A program made the position numbers and the translations under genes. A DNA stretch of 64,000 bases from Aquanectria penicillioides (Eukaryota; Ascomycota; Sordariomycetes; Hypocreales; Nectriaceae): positions 3,844,746 through 3,908,745 of the forward strand of contig PYIU01000001.1 of assembly GCA_003415625.1 (NCBI GenBank), written 5' to 3'. Below, one piece after another: positions 12,558-23,598 of this stretch; within the stretch, counting starts at the first letter, position 1; every line of letters starts with the position of its first letter. The notes under the pieces were generated by a model. That model was given only the letters and a program-made list of their open reading frames with translations, was not told where the DNA came from and made no database searches.

Positions 12558-13089
12558 CTTCGTAACTGCCTTAGGTAGGTAGTGGTAGTGGAGGTGCCCG
12601 AGTCTATGGTAAAATGGTTTGGTATAGTATTCAAAACCAAACTAGATGCGAATCCTCATGACCAAACTAACCATCCATTCGCTCCCCTGGCCGGTTCTGG
12701 ACCGTCGTAAGCTATGCTGCACTAGATTCGAGGCCTGCCATCAACGGCTCCAACTGACAATCCCATGTTCGCCCCCAATATCACAAAAAGGAAGCCAAGC
12801 CAAACCAACCTCCTCACTTCCAACACCTTTCGCACCCCTCACTCGCTCACTGGCAACCCTAAACCTCGTTCTCGGCCAGCCAGATGACTTCCTCCCCTCC
12901 CTCATCTCCCGCCGGCACCTATGAGGACTCGGTCCCCACCTCTGCCCCGCGCACGCGCATGCAAATAGGTGGTCTAGGGTAGCCCCGCTGCTTTCCGCTC
13001 ATGAAAAATGCTCTTTGCAAAGTCCAGATACACATAAGAAGACAACTGCTCTCCATCCACTCACGATCGGTGGAGTCACCTCGTGGCCT

Positions 13090-13119
13090 AGAGCGCTGCT
13101 GCAAAGAGCGCTGCTGCAA
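13090..13119. repeat. Perfect 15-bp tandem duplication
   Basis: AGAGCGCTGCTGCAA occurs twice in direct succession (13090-13104, 13105-13119). No function is apparent. Confidence 0.9.
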
Positions 13120-14500
13120 GGCGTGCTCCGCCTTTGCTGCAGAATGCTGGCTGGGTTTGTAAGGTAGGTATCCGCATGAAGGTAGCCTTGTATTTAATTC
13201 TGCGTCTTGTACCTGTCTTTTTGGTGCCCTGTCAAACCCTGGTCTCTGCCTCGTGCTGCGTGTGATGGATGGTTCTTGAAGGCCACCCATGCTGCATACA
13301 CATTAATATGTCTCAGGAGGAAGCGAGTATCTCGCGCCGTGCTTCCCAAGCGACTGCCGGCTCCCGGTGGGCCAGGCCCGAGAAGACCCGACAGCGGGCT
13401 GGGCAAGACGATCAAAAGCATGGCGGTTGCTCGATTCTCGACCGGTCATTGGTGCAAACCATGAGGCTGTTGTATGCGTGCGTATGCATGTGCGTGGACA
13501 GAGCGATGCCATATCTTGCTGGGAGCAGCTTGTGTAGGTACCGTACCAAGCTACTGCCAAAAGACGACACAAGAGAGGGATAAACTTGCTTATCCCAAAG
13601 ATACCGGAGTCAGTTAGAAGAGTTCCATAATGGTTGCTAGAACACGGGCCGAGCCCAATGGTTCGATGTTCGCTGCAATGCTACCCCACAACACCACCCA
13701 GAAAGAAAAGACCTTTGAAGCTATCGCGAGCTTCACCCGCGACCTAATTCGATAACCTGCCCCCATTATCCCACCCAGGTCGATGACTCTCACATATCTG
13801 CAGCCGCCATGGCCCTCGGAGTGCCACAATCCGAAGCCCCCTAACGCCGTACAGCGATGCTCTTTGCAAGCGAACCTATGAGCGTCCCTCCTGTCGATGT
13901 CGAGACCCTGACGCCCGTGAGGCCTGGGCTCTCATCTGCAACTCCTCCGCGAGGTAGATCGGGACCATCGGGGTTCGAGCAAGGCAGTACCCGCACCTGA
14001 CATCCCCGACTGACAGCCGTAGTCAAGGACCGGGCCATGCACCCTGAACTTTCATCACGAGCCAACCAACCCATCACCACCGACTCCCGAGGGTGCATGA
14101 TCTAGCTCTCTGCCGCGTACGTGGCTCTCTCGTCAGGCCTGCGGTGCAGCCCTTGACAGGGCTAATAACAGGGACTCAAGGCTGCCTATTTTCCTGAACT
14201 TCTCCCCCCCGTGTCTAGGGCGTGAGTAATTGTGCGCACTCTTGTGGTGCCACGAGGGTGAAGCGCGTTCGATTAGCGAGTCAAGTAAAAGCATGCCTTG
14301 ATCCCATCAGGATGGATGCGATGCGATGCGATGCAGGTGCAACAAATGAAACTGTGGGTGGAACCGTTTTCCTAGTCATGTCCAAAGAGGCAAATATTCT
14401 CCAACATTGGCCGTGTGAATCGACACTGTTGTCGCTCACACGGAATTCTGTATGTCCAAGGGGTATCTCTCCGGAGGAACTGCCATCTTCCCTCGGTCCT

Positions 14501-16157
14501 CTAATTCCGCCAAAGCCGGACGGCCTTGTCCTTGCCTCCACTCGCAACTCGTTTTCCATCCGGGGCCCAGTCCACCGCGTACACCTCATCCTGATGGCCA
14601 GGCAAGTCAACTGCCAGCTTGTGGGATGCCATCGACCATACCTTCAAAGTCGTATCCTTGGATCCCGTAACCAATAGTCTTGAATCCGCCGAGAATGCGC
14701 ACTGGTAGACGGGGGCCACATGTCCACGAAGCGTGTTGATGAACTTGCCGTCCCTGAATTGGCTGTTAGCTGAAAATAGACGTCGAGAAGGATTCGATGT
14801 TACATACCTTGCGCTCCAGATCTTGGCATGGTTGTCCCAACCTGCGCTGGCAATGAGGCTACCGTCGGGTGAGAAAGAGACGTGGTTGATTTGCTTTTGG
14901 TGCCCAAGCAGTCGTGCAACAGGCTTCGTTCCTTGGCTTGGGTCCCAGAGATACATGGTAAAGTCATCACTGGCAGAGACCAGGCGCTCCACGACCTTGC
15001 CTTGGAACCTTCCGGCCTTTTCAAACCGCTCCTTTGCTTTGCCTCGCCTTCCTTCTTCAGTGTCTGGGATGGGCGTGTGGTCATAAAAGCCAGTTCGCAA
15101 CGCAAAATCAGTGGAAAGGGCGAGATGATTAACCCAGTGAGCATGCGCAGAGAGGGTGTGCACCAAGGTTCCCTTCTCAGCATTCCAGACTCGGACAGTC
15201 TTGTCATGGCTTGCACTATAGATGTGTCCCGTTCCACCCCAGCGAACGCAGCTAACACTGCTCTTGTGGCCAGAGAGGACATGCTCTGTTCGGCCAGCGT
15301 TGACTACCCACACTCGGACAGTGGCATCTTTGCTAGCACTGGCAATTCGAGGAGTTCCATCTCTCCACAGGTGATATGGCTCCCACGCAATATTGGTTAC
15401 CCATTTGGAGTGCCCTGTCAGAGGTCCTCCCACAGCCTTCCCGGTCTCTGGATTCCAGAGACGTAGTGACTTGTCCATGCTTCCAGTAGCTAACCTATCT
15501 CCATCCGGAGACCAGGCCACACAAAGCACCCATCCGGTGTGGCCGCTGAGAGTGAATTTCGGAGTGCCAGTTTCAGTGTCCCATATGCGAGCAGTCTTAT
15601 CACCAGACCCGGTAGCCAAGAGGCCGCTTGTCTTGGGACTAAACTGCGCTGCCAGAATAGCCTCCCCGTGTCCTGGTATTCTGTGTGACATGCGCGTGAC
15701 AGCGTGGACCTTGAATACGGCCTGAGGCTCGGCACTCAGAGTAACCGTTGTTTCAAAAGGATTCTCGATTCCATGGTTGCGGAGGAGTTGAAGCAAATCG
15801 GTAGGGTATTGATCAACGATGATATCGGAGTCGGGGATGTGAATTCGGAAACGGTACGGCAGAAACTCTTCCTTCTCCTGGGAGAGCGCATGTTAGTAGA
15901 CGGCCGCTTACAAGGCAATAAGGAGTTCATACTCTAGCGAGCAGAGTATTCAGCAGAAGAGATAAGTTCTTCTCTGAAGCATCTGCAAGGGGCACTTCAA
16001 TCACATCGGCCATCTGATTTCCATCGCCATCAAGGAAGCGAGCCTTGAAGGAGCCAGCAGGCCCCGCTGCGATGGCAGTGACATCCTGCTGGATCTGGGA
16101 ACGCTCTAGTTCTTCTCTCTTTTGCCGCTTAGACGGCGGGGGCACGATCGTCGCCAT
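14501..16157 (-). CDS. RSA4: Ribosome assembly protein Rsa4 / Notchless (NLE1)
   Basis: WD40 protein of pre-60S particles that links to the AAA giant Rea1/Midasin during nucleolar and nuclear maturation. Exons: 16157-15933 (75 codons), 15877-14808, 14753-14501; total 515 residues, the same as I recall for yeast Rsa4. Residues about 35-130 are the NLE ubiquitin-like domain, including 'GIENPFETTVTLSAEP', where yeast Rsa4 contacts the Rea1 MIDAS. From about 140 to the end there are eight WD repeats ending 'AVRLWRN'. The second intron (14807-14754, GTATGT...CTAAC...CAG) is 54 nt, a multiple of three, and lacks an in-frame stop. Naive ORF calling reads through it and adds 18 residues inside a WD repeat, so I excise it. 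Confidence 0.95.
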
Positions 16158-16358
16158 CGTAAAAACGGCTTTTTGTTGTGCTTGTGAAATATTTGGATAG
16201 TTCAAGGCGGCATGGTGGGGCAGTTGGCAAAATCTGAGAAATTTTGGCGGTGAGGACGGCGATGGATACGCTAACAAAACCAGCGGGAACCCCCACACAT
16301 TCCCGTTAAGGTAACAAAAAATGCACAGATAAATGAAGCCCATCCTTCGTCCTTTTTG

Positions 16359-16382
16359 CTTATCCTTATCCTTATCCTTATC
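16359..16382 (-). promoter_or_regulatory. Four tandem GATAAG motifs upstream of RSA4
   Basis: On the minus strand GATAAG is repeated four times without spacer, about 200 bases upstream of the RSA4 start and 45 bases past the stop of the FAR1-type gene. HGATAR is the core recognised by fungal GATA factors such as AreA. It could equally be a simple hexanucleotide microsatellite. Confidence 0.4.
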
Positions 16383-16426
16383 AAACTCAAGCAGCGCCAG
16401 TTCCGTTATAACGCCTGGTGTCCCTT

Positions 16427-17497
16427 TCATCCAGCCTGCTGCGCTCCCTGCGATGGCCGTCCACGAATGCGCTTCGGCGGGCCCGGGTAATGCTGAAACG
16501 CGGGCATGTCCATGCCCGGGACGGGTATTGGAGTTTGCTGTGGATTCTGCGGTAAATACAGCTGCGATTGCATCATAGCTTGGGCCTGGGCTTGAGCTTG
16601 TGCCTGGGCCTGAGCCTGGGCTTGGGCTTGGGCTTGGGCATCCTGCTGAGGCAGCGGTTGCTGTTGCACATGCTGTTGAGCGTGTAGCTGTTGCTGTTGC
16701 TGTTGCTGTTGCTGGTTCTGCTCAGATTGCCTTCGTTGGCGGGCCCTCTGCTTTTGGGCTGTGGTCTGCCGCTTGCCCTCCTCAATCTGCCGATGCCGCT
16801 TATCTTGAGCTTCCTGCCTCTTCTGCCGTTGCACGTCTTCATTCTGGACCGCGTAAATAGCTGCAATCCTGAGTTGCAGCTGCGAGAGGATGCCCAACCG
16901 CTCGGGTTGTGACATTTTACGATACTCGCTCTTAAATTGATGGAAGGTGTCGCCTGTCAGGCGGAGCACGGCATTGGAGACACCGGCCACCTGGATTGCA
17001 GCGGCAGTCTCAGCATCCGGCAGAGGTCCATCGTCTGCATCTGTCAGAATCATCGAATCCTCCAGTATCCATATTTGCTCACCCTCTATTTCTTCCACGG
17101 TATTATTCTCATCCTCGCTTGGAGGTTCGGGGGTCGGCGGCTCTGGTGTTCCAGGCTCGTGGTTGTGTTGGTCGCAGGTAATGGTCAAGACCCATCCCCC
17201 CATCGTCTTGCGGTGAACCGCCTTGGCCTTCCAGGGACAATCAGTCTTCTTGGTTGTCGTCTTGTGCTTAGTGGCCATGCACCGGTACGGCCTGCCGCCT
17301 CGATCGCAGACGAGATCGCATCGGACTATGTCGTTTCCTGGGATGTCGGCACCGCCCACTTTGCCGCGATGGGACCTGGCCTTGACAATCTTGTAGCCAT
17401 CCTTTTCCATGCGATCATTCAGCTCCTTGAAGAGTTCTTCGTAGGAATTGAAGATGCCTGAGTGAGGCACCGAGACGGCCTCGAGGATGCCGAACAT
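16427..17497 (-). CDS. FAR1-type (FLYWCH/WRKY-GCM1-like) zinc-binding DNA-binding protein with Q and QA repeats
   Basis: Intronless, 356 residues. Residues about 15-110 form a FAR1 DNA-binding domain: 'SYEELFKELNDRMEKDGY', 'VRCDLVCDRGG', 'TDCPWKAK' and the closing 'CDQHNHEP', giving the C-C-H-H ligand set of this transposase-derived fold. An acidic Pro-rich linker follows (115-135), then a helical region, a basic Gln-rich coiled segment, a pure poly-Gln run and a (QA)n block encoded by a hexanucleotide repeat. The C-terminus has an AT-hook-like 'KRIRGRPSQ'. Fungal members are probably transcription factors domesticated from Mutator-like elements; no target is known to me. It lies head-to-tail with RSA4 and is divergent from MSH4. 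Confidence 0.8.
   Translation of the reverse strand: MFGILEAVSVPHSGIFNSYEELFKELNDRMEKDGYKIVKARSHRGKVGGADIPGNDIVRCDLVCDRGGRPYRCMATKHKTTTKKTDCPWKAKAVHRKTMGGWVLTITCDQHNHEPGTPEPPTPEPPSEDENNTVEEIEGEQIWILEDSMILTDADDGPLPDAETAAAIQVAGVSNAVLRLTGDTFHQFKSEYRKMSQPERLGILSQLQLRIAAIYAVQNEDVQRQKRQEAQDKRHRQIEEGKRQTTAQKQRARQRRQSEQNQQQQQQQQQLHAQQHVQQQPLPQQDAQAQAQAQAQAQAQAQAQAQAMMQSQLYLPQNPQQTPIPVPGMDMPAFQHYPGPPKRIRGRPSQGAQQAG
16576..16715. repeat. Coding microsatellites (QA)n and (Q)n
   Basis: Two simple repeats inside the FAR1-type gene. GGGCTT/GCCTGG hexamers from about 16576 to 16642 encode Gln-Ala pairs; CTGTTG units from about 16688 to 16714 encode poly-Gln. Both are prone to length variation. Confidence 0.9.
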
Positions 17498-17956
17498 GGC
17501 GGGCTTGGGACGCGATCAACGCGTTCGGCGCTCAACGATGTGTGGATTTGCTCATCAACCGGTGTCAGGCGTAGGCGGGCGTGTCCTGGCGTCGCGGGGA
17601 AGTCTGGTGAGGAATTTCCGGCCCGCCCGGCTAAGCTTCGGCCGAGTGACCAACCAATGTACCCTGCACTGATTCCATCCTTCTTTCCTTCCCACGTATG
17701 ATGGCAAGGGGACATGAACAGGCATTCAGGCAGCCCAATAAAGACGTTCTGTCTCAAGTGCATCATCGTCATTATTTCTCAGCAAGAAGTGGCCTAAATG
17801 ACCGAAAATCGCGAGAAACCTCTAAAGATTCTGTGCCAAGAGTGTCTTCCAATGCTCAGGAACTAGAACCTTATTTAATATTCGTGCACTCTCACTTATT
17901 CGCGGTCGTGCCAACTAGTCGAGAGCACACCTGCTTAAACCTAAAGAAGCGCAGCC
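17498..17956. other. Divergent promoter, FAR1-type gene / MSH4
   Basis: 459 bases between divergent start codons. It must hold both promoters and leaders. No specific element is recognised. Confidence 0.5.
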
Positions 17957-20842
17957 ATGTCTCACGCATCATCGTCCCGTTTAGCGCCGTCTAGGACCTC
18001 TGACAGATCTTCATCTGTCTATTTCCAACGCGATCGGCGCCAGTTGCGCCTTGGAGATGGACCACTGCCCAGTGGCCGTGGTGCAAGAAGGTCTCGCCCT
18101 AGCTCCAACCTCAGTCCCGCCAACTTCCCGTCATCAAATCTTTCCCGATCAGTTCAATCTCGACCACCCACGACCCGCCCTGGGACCCGACTAAGCACGG
18201 CCTCGGGGCGAAAGTCGCGTGCTGGTACAGCATCCTCGATCTTGGGTCTCAATGAATCCCATAGTGTGATATGCGCCATTAGCGAGGCCCGAGGCGTCTC
18301 GCCGGCCGTTGGCGTCGCGTTTGTCAATGTTTCCCTCGGCGAAGTCATCCTGAGCCAGATATGTGATAACCAATCATACGTAAAGACTATTCACAAGATT
18401 CAGATGTCGACTCCTTCTCAGATTCTCTTCATGTCTACTGCATGCCCACCAAATGCTCCCAGCACGCTCTTTTCCCTCGTCCAGGAGCTTGTGCCAGAAG
18501 CCCATATCGACGCAATCGAACGAGCAGCGTGGTCTGAGGCAGATGGCCTGGACTACATCCACGAACTAGCGTTCAAGGATGACGTTGAACCGCTCAAGGT
18601 GGCAACCCAGGCCAAGTTTTATGCCATTAGCTCATTTGCTGCTGTAAGTCAGTGACTACAGATGGTAATCATCTCTTACAACAATGTAGGTTATGAAGTA
18701 TATTCAGAACCGTTTCTCTATCAACTTCGCTCCGCATTCTCTCCGCATCCGATATCGACCTTCGGAGGATACGATGATGATTGACATTTCTGCTATCCAA
18801 TCTCTTGAAATAATGCAAAACTTGCGTTCTCCAAAATCGAAACAATGCCTCTTCGGGCTGTTAAACCACACATCCACCCCAATGGGATCTCGGATGCTTA
18901 GAAGTAATATTCTGCAACCTCCAACTCGTATAGACTCGTTCATTATGCCTCGATATGATGCGCTCGAGGAACTTACGACTAACGAGGAGATGTTTCGCGA
19001 GATTCGAAAAGGTACAGAGTGGCATGGGGATTTGATAGCCTCCAAACACTAACTTCCGATAGCATTGAAACCTTTTCAAGACGTGGAAAAATTGTTGACA
19101 AAGGTGAATCAGCTGAACTAATCAGGTCAAATCACTCTCTCTGACCAATTTAGTTAATCATTGTCCGTTCCTCTGAAGATGTTCATCAAGTTGAGGAACA
19201 GATAAACCATGTATTGATGATAAAAAGCTTCCTCGAAGCTATCCCTCAGCTTTATGCTGCTTTGCAGCCCGCCACGAGCCCTTTATTGTCGAAGGTTCGT
19301 GATCTTTGCCGCCCGGAAATACGGAGGCAACTTCTTGCTACCATTGGTGAAAGAATTGAAGCGGATGTCACCTACATGAGGTCTCCATTGGATCTGCGCA
19401 ACCAGCGAACTTTTGCAGTAAAAGCTGGCATCAGTGGCATGCTAGACGTTGCTCGCCAGACGTACAAAGAACTCACAGAGGAAATCCACACGCATGTTGA
19501 GGACATAAATGGTACAAGGATGCGAAAGAAAATGATAAACCAGACTACTAATAAGGGACTAGAGGAACATGGCATTGAGGCTAGTTTAAAATTCGATAAC
19601 GGCCGGAAGTATTGGCTTCGTCTTAAGGCTGCTAACTTCGACAACCGAGCCCTACCAGCTATTCTGATCAATGTGATCCGGAAAAAAGATAAAATAGAGT
19701 GTCAAACCATGGACCTTGTGAAGCTTAATTTGAGGCTTTCTGATACATCAAACGAAGTTGTGATCCGAAGCGATGGCGTGATCCAGGGTTTAGTCAAAGA
19801 GCTTAGGCATGAGGTACCACACCTTTTTCGAATCTGCGAATCGATTGCTCTTGTCGACATGATCTCCTCGTTTGGACAACTTGCTACAACTAGAGACTAT
19901 GTGCGGCCAGATGTTAGTGATACCCTGGCCTTGAAGTCGGCTCGACATCCTGTTCTGGACAAGGTACGATTTGGTTGCTTTCATCATTCTTGTACCATGG
20001 TTCTAACAAGATAGTCAATGTCTGGAGACTTTGTTCCAAACGACTATTACGCGACAGAGCAGTATTGCTTCCATATTGTCACAGGTTGCAATATGAGCGG
20101 AAAGAGTACTTACATCCGAGCTGTTGCGTTGCTCCAAATTATGGCCCAGATTGGATCATTTGTTCCTGCCGAATATGCAGCCTTTCCAATCATTCACAAC
20201 ATCTTTGCTCGCGTATCTCTCGAAGACAATCTTGAAAGCAATCTTTCGACATTTGCGGTCGAAATGCGTGAAATGGCCTTTATTCTGCGAAATATTGACG
20301 ACAAGAGCCTTGCCGTGATCGATGAGCTTGGTCGAGGAACAAGTACCAGAGATGGACTAGCTATTGCAATTGCCATGTCCGAGGCGTTGGTCCAAAGCAA
20401 AGCCTCAGTTTGGTTTGCGACACATTTCATTGAATTGACTGATATTCTGGCAGACCGTCCAGGTGTGCTAAACCTCCACCTCGCATGTGATAGCTCTACT
20501 TCAGAGGACGGCTTACCTCGGATTACAATGCTGTACAAGGCGACTTCTGGAGCGATTAGCAGCGAAGAACACTACGGGATCAACTTGGCAAGAGCTATGG
20601 GGTTGCCAAAGTCATTCATTGACAAGGCAGAACAGGTAGCAAAGGATCTGAGGCAGAGGAGAGAGGCAAGCAAGCAAAGCTCAGAGTCAACAAAGTTGCT
20701 TGCTCGTCGTAGGCTTATTCTGAATCTCCATGAGGCGCTGAAACAAGCAAGAGATTCGGGAAGCGACGAGGCGTTGCCAGGATACCTCAAACGACTTCAA
20801 GAAGAATTCATCGTCAGGATGGAGGAGGTAGAAAACATGTAG
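17957..20842 (+). CDS. MSH4: Meiosis-specific MutS homologue Msh4
   Basis: Partner of Msh5 in the MutSgamma complex that stabilises meiotic recombination intermediates and promotes crossovers; it does not repair mismatches. Five exons: 17957-18643, 18690-19011, 19063-19103, 19154-19963, 20015-20842; four short introns, all in phase, giving 895 residues. The first 100 residues are Ser/Arg-rich and disordered, and the N-terminal mismatch-recognition domain of MutS is absent, as expected for Msh4. The core and clamp domains are followed by the ATPase domain with Walker A 'TGCNMSGKST' (about 643-652), signature 'EDNLESNLSTFAVEM' and Walker B 'VIDELGRGTSTRDG'. The dimerisation tail is intact. The ATPase motifs and clean splicing support a functional gene, so the species has the machinery for sex. 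Confidence 0.95.
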
Positions 20843-20990
20843 CTTGTGGATGAGGTATATCGTTATCAGGTCATGACATAATGTGGTGCTGGGGGAATAT
20901 TGTCAACATTGCAGGCTGGTTTCTACAGTGGCCACAAGGTTAGTTAAGAAAGGACGAATGGCTTTAGTATTTGGTATCGAATAGTTGCAT

Positions 20991-22257
20991 CTAAGTGCCA
21001 GGTCGCTGATAGTCTAGCTCACGAACTCGCTTCCAAACCTCTCGTACAGTTCGCTCCTGAGATTGACGACCAGTCTCCGTGTCTGAAGATCCAGCAGGAC
21101 TGTGGGATAGTCAGCTGAGTGACCTGGAAAGGAAAGGGAGAGAATATCTAGTAGGAAACTTACCGAATGGCCAGGTACAATCTTCCGCCGAGATGGGCCT
21201 TGGGGATATCTGCAGTCTCATAGTTCTCTGGTGGGTTCGCAGTCGTAATCAAGCCACCAGCCTCGGCAAGGAGCGCAAAGCCAGCAGCGACATCCCATTC
21301 CCAGCAACCACCTTCCCACCAGATATCCAAAGACCCCATGGCAACGTAGGCTAGATCGAGGGTTGCACTGGAATTGACAAAGTCAGTTTACATTCGGATG
21401 GTATGTGGCAGTACCTCAATAGGGCTACTATACCTGCCCAAGCTGCGCACTCCGTGGACCATGCCACCCTTCCCACCTCGCCCACTGCGCTCGGAAGCCA
21501 TGTTTACAAAGGATTCAACCTTTCGTGTCATGTTGCCATCGGGGATATCTCGGCGGTCCTTCCCCCACTCGCAGGAGAAGGTGCACCCGCTGGGGCATTG
21601 TGTGGCAGCGGGGGCGTAGGGTTGCGAATGAGCGGGAGGCGCTGCGTCTCGTTGAGCCATGCGCCCTTCCCGGTGCAGGACGAGAAGACCTGGTTCAGGA
21701 AGGGGGCGTTGATAACACCAATGACCGGGACACCATTGACAGCAAAGGCGATGGAGACGCAGAACATGGGGAAAAGGTGGGTGAAGTTGACGGTGCCGTC
21801 GAGCGGGTCGACTATCCAGGTCGGCCGGTCGTCGACGAGGTAGGTCCGGGACGCACCGGCCGAGTACGACTCCTCGCCGAGGAAGCTAGAAGGCGGGCAG
21901 ACATGTCAGTTTGGTGGCATCATGGGTTGTGAATGGCGTTACCCCTCACCCATGATCAGGATATTTCTCCTCGACTGACGTGCGGATGAAGTGCTCGACG
22001 TCTGGCAGAGGAAACACCGGGAGTTAGCACACGGCGGGACTACACCATCTGCGGAGCAGAGGCACCGGCAACGCACCGTTATCGGTCTTGGTCACGATAT
22101 CTACCGAGTTCTCCTTCTCAACGTACTTAACGCTGGAGGAGCCGGGATTCGGGCCACCGTCAATGCGGCGGCTCGCGGCGGCCATGAGCATGTCGCCCGC
22201 ATCCTTGCCCAATTGCAGGGCAAATGCGTAAATCTCGGCAAGCTCCTTGTCGTCCAT
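20991..22257 (-). CDS. qa-X: Inositol-monophosphatase-like protein of the quinate cluster (qa-X/qutG), one frameshift
   Basis: Five exons: 22257-22077, 22001-21950, 21885-21434, 21367-21164, 21099-20991; about 332 residues after correction. The metal-binding motifs of the IMPase superfamily are all present: 'FLGEES', 'IVDPLDGTVNFTH' and 'WEWDVAAG', so an active Mg-dependent phosphatase is plausible. Its substrate in quinate metabolism is not known; qutG/qa-X is co-regulated in Aspergillus and Neurospora but dispensable for the pathway chemistry. It is divergent from qa-2 with a shared 637-base promoter. The printed frame breaks in the G4 run 21592-21595 (coding 'HNAP/SGCTFSCEWG'), where one base appears missing. 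Exon joints on both sides are in phase, so I treat this as a sequence error. Confidence 0.88.
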
Positions 22258-22894
22258 AGTAAAGGAGGGGAGGGGGAGCGTGCGAGCGTTCTTCCAGAGG
22301 AATCGTGTTGTCCGGAAAGTCGATGTTTCGTTGCTTTCTGGCCGGCGAGCGGAGACCCGGTTTTGTGCTGGTGGTCGAATGAGTGTCGAGGATAGCCGCC
22401 TCAACCCGCCCCAGATGTCATTCCGCACCTCCCGGGACCAGCAGCGCAGTGGGGAAAAGCCCAAAGCGCCGATCTGAGATCTGTCAGTCTGCCTTTTCTG
22501 GAGTCTCCGGATTGGGCGCCGGCGCTGGGCCATGGGGGAGCTGCGTAGTGCGCACTGGGCCGGCCTTGGCTTTGCTTTTGGTGTGGGTGAAACTTTAACC
22601 GGAACGGTGGGGCTGTCAAGAGCCCCAAGGTTCTGGGGCATGCGAGCTATGCCGAAAGGATGAAAGTTGAGTTGGCGAGCAATGGCGTATTACTCGCGCC
22701 GCAGGCTCCAAGAACAGAAGCAAAAAGTCGTCGACGGGGTATAACAACAAGAGATTTGGGTGTCGGAGAGTGCATTGTCTAGTCAGGAACCGGACTTGAC
22801 CTCATTCACTGCTCTCACGCTGCTCAATTGCACATAAAAAAAAAACACAAAAAAAAACACAAAAAAAAACAAAAACAAAAGAACATCTACAATC
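22258..22894. promoter_or_regulatory. Divergent promoter qa-X / qa-2
   Basis: 637 bases between divergent starts. The qa-2 leader immediately before the ATG is almost purely A and C (about 22830-22894, A runs separated by single C). The best resemblance to the QA-1F operator is GGGTGAAACTTTAACC at 22585-22600, matching 12 of 16 consensus positions, which is weak. Confidence 0.5.
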
Positions 22895-23356
22895 ATGTCT
22901 CGCCAAATCCTCCTCATCAACGGACCCAACCTGAACCTTTTGGGTACACGTGAGCCTCACATCTACGGCTCTACCACGCTCGCCGACGTGGAAAACCTGG
23001 CAAAGGCCCAAGCTGAGGGCCTCTCGGCAAAGCTCGATGCCTTCCAGTCCAACTCGGAGGGGTCCATCGTGGACCGCATCCAGGCCGCCAGGGGCAACAC
23101 GGACGCCATCATCATCAACGCGGGGGCGTACACCCACACCAGCGTCGCCATCCGGGATGCCCTTGCCGGTGTTGACATCCCTTTTGTTGAGATCCACGTC
23201 TCCAATGTTCACGCCCGGGAGTCCTTCAGGCACCACAGCTACTTGGCCGACAAGGCCGAGGCCGTCATTTGCGGCCTGGGCACCTACGGGTACACTGCTG
23301 CTGTTGAGTTTGCGGCTAAGCACATCAAGTTGAGGAACCGCGGCACCAAACTGTAA
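22895..23356 (+). CDS. qa-2: Catabolic type II 3-dehydroquinase (qa-2/qutE)
   Basis: Converts 3-dehydroquinate to 3-dehydroshikimate by anti-elimination. It is a dodecameric cytosolic enzyme inducible by quinate and distinct from the AROM type I domain. 153 residues, intronless, a typical length for the family. Motifs: '[18 protein letters not shown]' (residues 8-25, with the catalytic Arg and Tyr of the flexible loop), 'QSNSEG', '[17 protein letters not shown]' and '[14 protein letters not shown]' (catalytic His). It is divergent from qa-X and convergent with qa-4. Confidence 0.97.
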   Translation: MSRQILLINGPNLNLLGTREPHIYGSTTLADVENLAKAQAEGLSAKLDAFQSNSEGSIVDRIQAARGNTDAIIINAGAYTHTSVAIRDALAGVDIPFVEIHVSNVHARESFRHHSYLADKAEAVICGLGTYGYTAAVEFAAKHIKLRNRGTKL

Positions 23357-23598
23357 AGGAATAGCCGTAAAAGAAAGATTTAAAATAAAAATTAGAAAGT
23401 AAATAGTAAAAAAAATTGGGATAAAAGGAATTAAGGGGAATAAAGGATGGGAATAAGTGAATAAAGTATAAAGTATCTTTATAATTCATCGTATTGTAAG
23501 ACGTGTTACAAAAATGGGCAACTATTCAGACAAAACAATCGCTATGCTAAGTTTTCTCCCGGGTCTTCTCCTCCTCTCCCTCCTTTCATAAAAGTGAT

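Larger units (their letters stand above)
6959..14500. other. 7.5-kb region with no supportable gene
   Basis: Between the trehalose gene start and the RSA4 stop codon. Many open frames exist but all are low-complexity, overlap in every frame and match no family I know. The tract holds poly-T, GT, AC and short tandem repeats and many ATGG/CATG-rich words. The first kilobase should be the trehalose gene promoter and leader. It may also contain unannotated long 5' leaders or non-coding transcripts, which cannot be judged from sequence alone. Confidence 0.5.

Noticed and set aside
11766..12578. 270-codon open frame in the gene-free tract
   Set aside because: Low-complexity, Pro/Ser/His-rich, passes through AC and GT microsatellites, overlaps equally long frames, and matches no family.
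16576..16642. Hexanucleotide array as a CRISPR- or minisatellite-like element
   Set aside because: It is a coding repeat without spacers inside an intact open frame.
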